This document shows positions 6,904 to 13,420 of a stretch of DNA of 18,604 bases, piece by piece; positions within the stretch are counted from its first letter, which is position 1; every line of letters starts with the position of its first letter. The notes beneath the pieces are model-generated. The model searched no databases and was not told the DNA's origin. It saw only the letters and a list, made by a program, of their open reading frames with translations. A program made the position numbers and the translations under genes. The stretch is from Clostridiales bacterium. GTDB lineage: Bacteria > Bacillota > Clostridia > Oscillospirales > Oscillospiraceae. Location of the stretch: the NCBI GenBank assembly GCA_004555705.1, contig SFHI01000046.1, positions 1-18,604 on the forward strand, given 5' to 3'.

Positions 6904-9609
6904 CTATTGTTCTGTTACCGTTCTTTCAAGTTCATACCATGAGCCACACCATGCAATATACAGTTTTTCAGGAGAAAGCTTTATTGTAAATCTGTGGGCA
7001 GATGATGCTGACCCCACTGGATTCGCTGTAAATCGGTATACCTCACTATCGGCAGCAGATAGTGGGCAGTTGGGAATAGTTCCAACGTAATTTGTGTAAT
7101 CAATACTGAGAAAGTATTCTCCGTAACTCAAGTAGATATCTATATTAGCTTCATAAATACCGTATGCCGATTTTTGATAAAATGTACCCTCACATGCAAG
7201 TAAATACTCCAGATTGGCTTTCAATGTCTGAAACTCCGAGTAAATACTGTCATATTTATTGATCATATCGTAAGCATTCTGCGCTGTAATGAATTCTTTC
7301 TCAGAAATCATGCGTATAAGAATCTGACCATGATCACGAATGGAATCCCATGCATTCGCAGCCTGTTGCTTGGAATCCTGATAATCGCCCAGGTCAAGAA
7401 ATGAGAAATACGCGCTTTCATAATCTTCCTTATCATAGTATGTTTTTGCAATAGAATATGCCTCAGCTAAATTAACATCCGCGATTCGCATAGTTGCATT
7501 CTTATAATCTCCCAAGGCTGCAAAGGCGGCTCTGGCACCATCAAAATCCCCTGCTTCCATAAGTTCCTCTGCTTGGGCATAAGCAGCAGCATTCGCAGCT
7601 TCGATAGCATCAGCAATAGCCTTTTTTGCTTCCTCAATATGACCGGCCGCATCTTTATAATCACCCAAATCTTCAAAGGCAGAAATGGCCTCGTCGTATT
7701 TCCCTTCAGCCAGCAGCGCCTCCGCCGCCTTGTACCGATTTCCGGGAATGATGACCTGGGTCACTACCACTGCGGTGGTGATCACGACGAGAACTACAGC
7801 GGCGGCGAGGATGGCCAGCGTTTTATTTTTCTTCTGCCGCGCCTTTCTTTCCTGCTCCGCAAGCTCCCGCTGCCGTTTCCGCTCCGCGTCGATCTTCGCC
7901 TGCTCCTCATCAGAGCGCTTGCGGCACTGCTCTGCCAGGGCTGGGCTGTCCCGGAAGTCTCCCAGGCCGTCAAAGCGGGATGCCAGTTCCTGAAGGGCGT
8001 GGGGATTGGTTTCGGTTTTTGCCTCCCCAAGCCAGCTTTCGTAGTCGGCTTCCCGGCGGGTGAGGCCGTCCTGATACTTCTTTTCCGCCTGGGCATCCGC
8101 CTGAGTGATGTGGGCGGCGTAGGCGTTCTTCCGCTGGGCAATGGCCGCGGCCTCCGCGTTTTCCGCGTTCTTCACCCGCTCTGCAAGCTGGGCGAACAGG
8201 CGCTGTTTCTCTTCCTGCAAGGTCTGCGCCACGGCTCCTGACGCGAATTTCTCCGCCCGGGAGAGCCATCTGTGATTTTCCCACCAGCTTTCCTCATCGC
8301 TGTACTGCCGTTTCCGGTGGGAAACGCCGGAGGGATAGCTCAGGTCAAAGTTATACAGCGCCCGGATGCCGTCCGGCTCCACATAGCCGGGGATGCTGTA
8401 CTTCTGCGCGGCCTCCTCAATATGCGTGGTATCCCGCTCCAGGGACAGCTTTCCTGTGCGGTTCTCCTGGGTCGCCTCTTTCCGCTTGCGGATGAGGGCA
8501 TCCAGCGTCCGGCACTTTTCCTGGGCCAGGGTCTTGCCGATGTAGGCCTGGGCGTTCTTGGAATCGTTGTTCAGCACATCCTCGAAGAAGCTGTCCGCCT
8601 TGGCCCAGTCGCCGTCCTCCAGGGCCATGTTGCCCCGGTCCAGGAGGGAAGCGATTTTGTTATTGCCGCCGGCATTGCCCACAAGGATTTTTTCCTGAAT
8701 TACGGTTTCCTTCTTCAGGGGGATGTACTTGCCCATATTGAAGAGAATGTCCTGAATCGCGCCCATTTTGCCCAGGTCCGCCCCCTGGAGGTGGCTGAAC
8801 TCCCGGGGCATATCCTCCGGGTCAAGGTCTCTGTAGCAGGGGATCAGGTGCTTGCTCTTGTCGGCCTCGCAGATTTTCAGGTACCGGCTCCACTCGTTTT
8901 TCACCCACACGGCGTTGTAATACTCGTAGCAGGTGCCCACCGCCAGCATGACCTTGGCGGAGTTCAGCGCCGCGAAGATGTAGGGCTCGTAGGCCTGCCC
9001 CAGCTTGTCCCGCAGGGTGATCCGGGAGAAGAACACCCGGTAGCCCTTCTCCGTCAGCGCGGTGTACAGGTCCTGGGCCAGAACGGAGTCCAATGTGCGG
9101 TCGCCCTTCTCGTCGGTTTCCTTGTAGCAGAGGAAGATGTCGTAGGGCTTTTCGGTGGAGGACACCTCCAGAATGCCCTTGCGGATACGCTCAAATTCCT
9201 TGGCTTCCTCCCGGTAGACCTTCTGGGCCACAAGGTCCGCGTTCTCCACGGCCTGGTCAAAGTTTTCATCCTCCAGAACGCTGTCGAAGCTGGAGCGGTG
9301 GCAGGTGGGGATTTTCTTCCCGGTGGCGGGGTCGTCCACATACTCGATGCCGTACTTGCACAGCACCAGGCCCCAGTAGGCCTCCGCCTCCTCCGGGAAG
9401 TCGGCCACGATTGCTTCATAGATCCCCGCCGCCTTGTCAAACTCACAGGCCGCCCGCAAACGGTTGGCCCGGGCAAACAGGGTCAGCTTCTTTTCACTGT
9501 CCGCGGAAGGAACCGTCTGCCGGCTGCCGCAGTATTCGCACTCCGCAACCGACTGGCCCTCGATGAGAGTCAAGTCGCCGCCGCACATTTTACATTTGAT
9601 AACTGCCAT
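6904..9609 (-). CDS. Zinc-ribbon/TIR-domain membrane protein with outer TPR-like repeats
   Basis: A 901-residue modular protein. The N-terminal zinc ribbon uses C6, C9, C24 and C27. TPR-like helices cover about 40-145. The TIR domain (about 155-290) starts with PYDIFLCYKETD and contains VWVKNEW, in which E239 occupies the position of the catalytic glutamate of NAD-cleaving TIR domains. A second TPR-like unit (320-362) and a charged helical region (460-595) precede a single membrane span at 597-621. A basic run before the span puts the N-terminus inside. Outside lie repeated FxxLGDYKDA-type helices (about 625-790) and a beta-rich C-terminal region of unknown family. The 3' third is clearly more AT-rich than the 5' part. 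It starts 26 bases after the preceding TIR gene, with GAGGAG upstream. Enzyme activity is not proven. Confidence 0.88.
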   Translation of the reverse strand: MAVIKCKMCGGDLTLIEGQSVAECEYCGSRQTVPSADSEKKLTLFARANRLRAACEFDKAAGIYEAIVADFPEEAEAYWGLVLCKYGIEYVDDPATGKKIPTCHRSSFDSVLEDENFDQAVENADLVAQKVYREEAKEFERIRKGILEVSSTEKPYDIFLCYKETDEKGDRTLDSVLAQDLYTALTEKGYRVFFSRITLRDKLGQAYEPYIFAALNSAKVMLAVGTCYEYYNAVWVKNEWSRYLKICEADKSKHLIPCYRDLDPEDMPREFSHLQGADLGKMGAIQDILFNMGKYIPLKKETVIQEKILVGNAGGNNKIASLLDRGNMALEDGDWAKADSFFEDVLNNDSKNAQAYIGKTLAQEKCRTLDALIRKRKEATQENRTGKLSLERDTTHIEEAAQKYSIPGYVEPDGIRALYNFDLSYPSGVSHRKRQYSDEESWWENHRWLSRAEKFASGAVAQTLQEEKQRLFAQLAERVKNAENAEAAAIAQRKNAYAAHITQADAQAEKKYQDGLTRREADYESWLGEAKTETNPHALQELASRFDGLGDFRDSPALAEQCRKRSDEEQAKIDAERKRQRELAEQERKARQKKNKTLAILAAAVVLVVITTAVVVTQVIIPGNRYKAAEALLAEGKYDEAISAFEDLGDYKDAAGHIEEAKKAIADAIEAANAAAYAQAEELMEAGDFDGARAAFAALGDYKNATMRIADVNLAEAYSIAKTYYDKEDYESAYFSFLDLGDYQDSKQQAANAWDSIRDHGQILIRMISEKEFITAQNAYDMINKYDSIYSEFQTLKANLEYLLACEGTFYQKSAYGIYEANIDIYLSYGEYFLSIDYTNYVGTIPNCPLSAADSEVYRFTANPVGSASSAHRFTIKLSPEKLYIAWCGSWYELERTVTEQ

Positions 9610-9635
9610 AAGTACAATTCTCCTCTATCTCTTTT

Positions 9636-11057
9636 TCAGAACAATCCGGACACAAGCAGCGCAATCAGGGGTACCGCAATCAGAATCAGACGCACCGTCA
9701 GGGCTTTTTTCTCCCCGTGATAGGTAAGTACCCCTGTCAGCAGCGCTGCCGCGCCGCAAATCGCCGTCAGAATCATTAAGGACGCGCCGGCGCGGAAACC
9801 CGCAAATCCCATATAGCACAGGATGGCGCCGTTCCACAGATACAGAACCAGATACAGCCAATGGGCCGCTCTGCTGCGGAGGCCGTAGGTGCAGGAAAGG
9901 CCCAGACCAATTCCCAGAAGGCCATAGTGCAGCATCAGAAGCATCAATCTGGGAGTTCCGGACCAGGTGAGGATTCTGCCCTGAGCGTCATAGGCGATGG
10001 TGTCAAAATGCGTTTCCAGTGTCAGCATACTGCTCCCGAAAGCCAGTAGCGCGCCAAAAACGATGGACAGCAGCAGCGCCCGTGTTCGCTTCTGGCTCTG
10101 TTTCATGGTATCCACCATGGCCTTTTCTTCCCTGGTCATGCCGCCTGCGGCTGCTTTTCGGTCCTTTCCGGTCAGCTTCTCCACACCCCGGACAAGGTCC
10201 TGCATGGCGCCCAGCTTGCCCATATCCTGCGCCTGGAAGCGGGAGAAATCGTCCGGCAGGGTGTAGGGAGAAATGTCTTTGTACACCGGGATCAGGGTCT
10301 TGGAGGGGGCGCTCTTCATAAAGTCCAGGTACCGCTTCCACTCGTTCTTGACCCAAACGGCGCTGCAGTGGTCACAGTCCGTGGTGACCATCAGCATCAC
10401 CTTCGCGCTGTTCAGCGCGGCGAAGATGCAGGGCTCGTAGTCTGCGCCCAGCTTGTCCTCCAGCGTAATCCGGGAGAAGAACACCCGCAGTCCCCTGGCA
10501 GTCAGGGCGTCGTAGATGTCCTGGGCCAGAACGCTGTCGGCAGTGCGATTGCCATCGTCGTCCGTCTCCTTGTAGCAGATGAACACATCGTAGGGTTCTT
10601 CCCTGGCGGAGGCATTGAGCACCCGCTTCTGGAGGGCGCTGAGAACCTCGGCCTCCTCCTCGTATACGATACGGCTCTCCGCGTCCGCGTACCGGCAGGC
10701 TGCCTTGAAATTGTCGTTGGCCGTGACAGAACGGGTCAGGGTACGGTGACAGGTGGGGATTTTCTTCCCGGTTTTGGGATCGTCCACATACTCCACGCCG
10801 TATTCGGAAAGGAGCATACCCCAGTAGGCTTCCGCCTCGTCCGGCTGGTCGGTTACGATGCTTTCGTAGGCGTTGAACGCCTTGTCAAATTCACATTCCA
10901 GGCGGTACTGGTTGGCGCGGTTATAAAGCCGTGCCTTTTTATCGTCGTCGATGGTGGGGACAGTCTGCTGGGAGCCGCAATACGCGCAAACCGCCAGATT
11001 GCTGCCCGGCGTAAGCACCAAATCCCCGCCGCACATTTTGCATTTGATAACTGCCAT
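9636..11057 (-). CDS. Zinc-ribbon/TIR-domain protein with five-span membrane tail
   Basis: A 473-residue paralogue of the two larger TIR proteins. The zinc ribbon has C6, C9, C24 and C27. TPR-like helices cover about 40-145 and the TIR domain about 155-290, with PYDVFICYKETD and the conserved E239 in VWVKNEW. It lacks the second TPR unit, the charged helical stalk and the outer repeats. Instead about five hydrophobic segments follow (326-345, 370-390, 397-418, 424-444, 452-472). The start has AGAGG about 6 bases upstream. It follows the SPFH gene after a 400-base gap and precedes the 901-aa TIR gene by 26 bases. It is probably a membrane-embedded TIR effector, with the membrane part replacing the single-span sensor of its relatives. 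Confidence 0.88.
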   Translation of the reverse strand: MAVIKCKMCGGDLVLTPGSNLAVCAYCGSQQTVPTIDDDKKARLYNRANQYRLECEFDKAFNAYESIVTDQPDEAEAYWGMLLSEYGVEYVDDPKTGKKIPTCHRTLTRSVTANDNFKAACRYADAESRIVYEEEAEVLSALQKRVLNASAREEPYDVFICYKETDDDGNRTADSVLAQDIYDALTARGLRVFFSRITLEDKLGADYEPCIFAALNSAKVMLMVTTDCDHCSAVWVKNEWKRYLDFMKSAPSKTLIPVYKDISPYTLPDDFSRFQAQDMGKLGAMQDLVRGVEKLTGKDRKAAAGGMTREEKAMVDTMKQSQKRTRALLLSIVFGALLAFGSSMLTLETHFDTIAYDAQGRILTWSGTPRLMLLMLHYGLLGIGLGLSCTYGLRSRAAHWLYLVLYLWNGAILCYMGFAGFRAGASLMILTAICGAAALLTGVLTYHGEKKALTVRLILIAVPLIALLVSGLF

Positions 11058-11155
11058 AATATCCTCTTTTCATTGATGTATTCGGAAGCTTGACCGGATA
11101 ACCTCCGGGGAGGGGGAAATTGCTGTTTGAAGTACTGGCGCGGCAGCGCTCAATC

Positions 11156-11330
11156 GCTTCCCCCGGGGGGAAGCTGTCAGGCGTAGCCTGACTGATGAGG
11201 AACGGCGAAATCTGTTTTCTTCCCATGCAGTGCGAAAAAAACGTACTATGTTCCCACCTATTCCGTACTTTCTGGGTGCATTTGGAAACGTAGCTGCCGC
11301 CATTCCTCATCCACCGCTTCGCGGTCCCCC
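11156..11330. repeat. Second palindromic repeat type in the SPFH-TIR gap
   Basis: This occupies part of the 400-base gap 11058-11457, which encodes no convincing gene. Visible hairpins are GCTTCCCCC/GGGGGAAGC (11156-11174), CAGGC-GTA-GCCTG (11178-11190) and ACCGC-TTC-GCGGT (11313-11325). A longer inverted pair GATGAGGAACGGCG (11194-11207) and CGCCATTCCTCATC (11298-11311) has one mismatch. The style, CTGATGAGG at one side and CCTCATCC at the other, resembles short interspersed repeats common in Clostridia. It is unrelated to the elements on the left side of the window. Confidence 0.55.
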
Positions 11331-11344
11331 TATTGAATTATGGT

Positions 11345-11365
11345 ATGATTGCCACTGGCAATCAT
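11345..11365. promoter_or_regulatory. Perfect 21-bp palindrome, possible operator
   Basis: Arms ATGATTGCCA and TGGCAATCAT flank a single central base. On the minus strand a TATAAT lies at 11369-11364, overlapping the palindrome edge. No convincing -35 box stands 16-18 bases upstream. It lies about 290 bases before the 473-aa TIR gene, so it could be the operator of an internal promoter, or a small structural repeat. Confidence 0.35.
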
Positions 11366-11457
11366 TATAATTCTGATTCGCTGCGCGACGCGCCGCCCCC
11401 GGACTTTCATACAACAACTTATCTTCCCCCGGAGGGAACCGGAGGGGACGGAGGGGC

Positions 11458-13380
11458 TTATCCCTCCCGCTTATGTCCGCACTCGGGGCAGAATTTGGCG
11501 GTGATGCCCTGATTGCCGCACTCCGGGCAGTCCCAAGTGGCTTTCGGTTCCGGCTTTTTCGCGCCGCATTCCGGGCAGAATTTGCTCAGGATGTTTTTCG
11601 TGCCGCATTCCGGGCAGTCCCAGCCCTTGGGCTCCTCCGGCTGCCTGCAGCCGCACTCGGGGCAGAATTTGCTGGTGATGTTTTTGGTGCCGCACTGGGG
11701 GCAGTCCCAGCCGGTTTTGGGCTCGGGCTTTTTCGCGCCGCACTCCGGGCAGAACCTGCTTTGAATGTTCTTTGCACCGCAGGCACAGTCCCAGCCGCCG
11801 GATGCCGCGGCAGGCTCCCGGGCGGGCGCGGCGGGAGATGCCGCCTGAGAGAAGGACTGCATCATATTGCCGATCTGGGGCGCTACCGCACCGGCAGCGG
11901 CCATCCCCACACCAAGGCCCAGCATATCCCCCAGAATACCGCTTCCACCGCCGCCGGTGGTGATGGCAGGGCCCATTTCGCCGATGCTCGCGGCGTAGGC
12001 CTTCTGCACTTCCGTCTGCAGCACATCTCTCTGGGTGTAGCCCTTGGCCTTCATAATCTCCGCCTCGGTGAGCCCCGCCATCCGCTGGGCCTGGGCCTCC
12101 GCCTGGGCGGCAATGACCTTGCGCTCCGCCTCCCGCTTGGCAATTTCCGTTTCCGTCATCTGCCGCTGCAGCTCCGCCTCCCGGCGGGCGGCTTCAATGG
12201 CGGCCTTGCTCTGCTCCTCGGCGGTGCGGTACATGGTCTCACTCTGGGCCTTCGCCGTCTTGACCGTTGCCTCGGCCTGAATCACTCTGGTTTGCAGGGT
12301 GATGGTATGTAAATCCCGAATCCGCCTGAAGTTGGGGTCCTCCTCGGGCAGCACCACGCGGTTGACATAAAACTGCGGGATGGTGATGCCGTACTCCTCA
12401 AAGCCCGGCAGCAGCGCCTGCCGCAGGCGTTCGGAGATCACGTCCAGCTTTTCGTCAATCTCCAGAAGATCGATGGCCTCGTTCTTGATGACGGAGGACA
12501 GATTCGTCTTGACTGCGTTGGCAATCAGGGGCCGGAACATGGCCTGCAAAGAGGCGGCGGCATGCTCCCCCCAGGAGATGCCCTTGCCGGTGCCCACCAG
12601 TTTCACCAGCAGCTTCCGGGAATTTTCCACCTGCAGGTTCATTTCACCGGAGGCGCCCAGCTCCAGCGGCACGCCGGTGAGGGGGTCGATGAAGCGCACC
12701 TTTTCCGGGGTGCCCCATTTCAGCGCCATCTGGACGGTTTTGTTGATGTAGTAGACTTCACTGTGGAAGGTGCCCTCGGTGTCCGTGGGCAGCTTGTAGA
12801 GCTTTTCCAGGATGGGAAGCTGCTGGGTCTCCAGGGTGTAGCGGCCCGGGCCGAACAGGTCCAGGGCCTGGCCGTCCCGGAAGAAGATGGCCTCCTGGCT
12901 CTCGTGGACGATGAGCTGGGAGCCTAAGTTAAAGTCCTCGATGGGGTGCTTCCACACCAGGGCATCGCCCTCGCCCTCATATTTGATGATGCTGGCCAGG
13001 CCGTCCCGCCTGATCCGCTCGGAGATCAGCCGCTCCTGGACATCATTCACATGGTCGCAGACGGGACAGGTGTAGGTTTCCGCGTTTTTGGTGGTGGTCA
13101 GCCGGATGCCGCACTGGGAGCAGGAGAACTCCACCAGCTTGGTGTCGCTCTGGCTGGGCAGAATCTTCTCCCGGCACACCGGGCAGCGGATTTTCTTCCC
13201 GTCCGCGGCATCGTACACGAAGGTGTTGCCGCAGTGGGGGCAGACCCGGCTGGACAGGCGGTCGGTGCGGACGTGGATGGTGTAGCCGCAGTCGCAGTCG
13301 ATTTTCCTGCGGGCAAAGAAGCCAGTCTTGGCTTCCACATATTTCCCACAGTTGGGACATTCCATTACAAATTTAGACAT
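11458..13380 (-). CDS. SPFH/band-7 domain protein with zinc fingers at both ends
   Basis: A 640-residue protein. Residues 1-110 hold several CxxC pairs (C8/C11, C47/C50, C66/C69, C87/C90, C105/C108), indicating a chain of zinc ribbons. The SPFH domain runs from about 140 to 345. A long charged, Ala/Glu-rich coiled coil follows (about 365-460), then a Gly/Ala-rich hydrophobic stretch (475-505). Four tandem zinc ribbons of the form WDCxxCG...FCPECG occupy 530-640. SPFH proteins oligomerise on membranes, and the closest described style is the Bacillus YdjI-type stress protein. The start has GGAGG 9 bases upstream. It lies 40 bases after the 909-aa TIR gene in the same direction, so it is probably the membrane scaffold of the TIR cluster (inference). 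Confidence 0.9.
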   Translation of the reverse strand: MSKFVMECPNCGKYVEAKTGFFARRKIDCDCGYTIHVRTDRLSSRVCPHCGNTFVYDAADGKKIRCPVCREKILPSQSDTKLVEFSCSQCGIRLTTTKNAETYTCPVCDHVNDVQERLISERIRRDGLASIIKYEGEGDALVWKHPIEDFNLGSQLIVHESQEAIFFRDGQALDLFGPGRYTLETQQLPILEKLYKLPTDTEGTFHSEVYYINKTVQMALKWGTPEKVRFIDPLTGVPLELGASGEMNLQVENSRKLLVKLVGTGKGISWGEHAAASLQAMFRPLIANAVKTNLSSVIKNEAIDLLEIDEKLDVISERLRQALLPGFEEYGITIPQFYVNRVVLPEEDPNFRRIRDLHTITLQTRVIQAEATVKTAKAQSETMYRTAEEQSKAAIEAARREAELQRQMTETEIAKREAERKVIAAQAEAQAQRMAGLTEAEIMKAKGYTQRDVLQTEVQKAYAASIGEMGPAITTGGGGSGILGDMLGLGVGMAAAGAVAPQIGNMMQSFSQAASPAAPAREPAAASGGWDCACGAKNIQSRFCPECGAKKPEPKTGWDCPQCGTKNITSKFCPECGCRQPEEPKGWDCPECGTKNILSKFCPECGAKKPEPKATWDCPECGNQGITAKFCPECGHKREG

Positions 13381-13420
13381 AACGCATTTCCTCCATCATG
13401 TTTCTATATCCGGCACACCT

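Noticed and set aside
8272..9720. 482-codon plus-strand frame opposite the 901-aa TIR gene
   Set aside because: Shadow of the zinc-ribbon/TIR coding sequence; no domain and no ribosome site.
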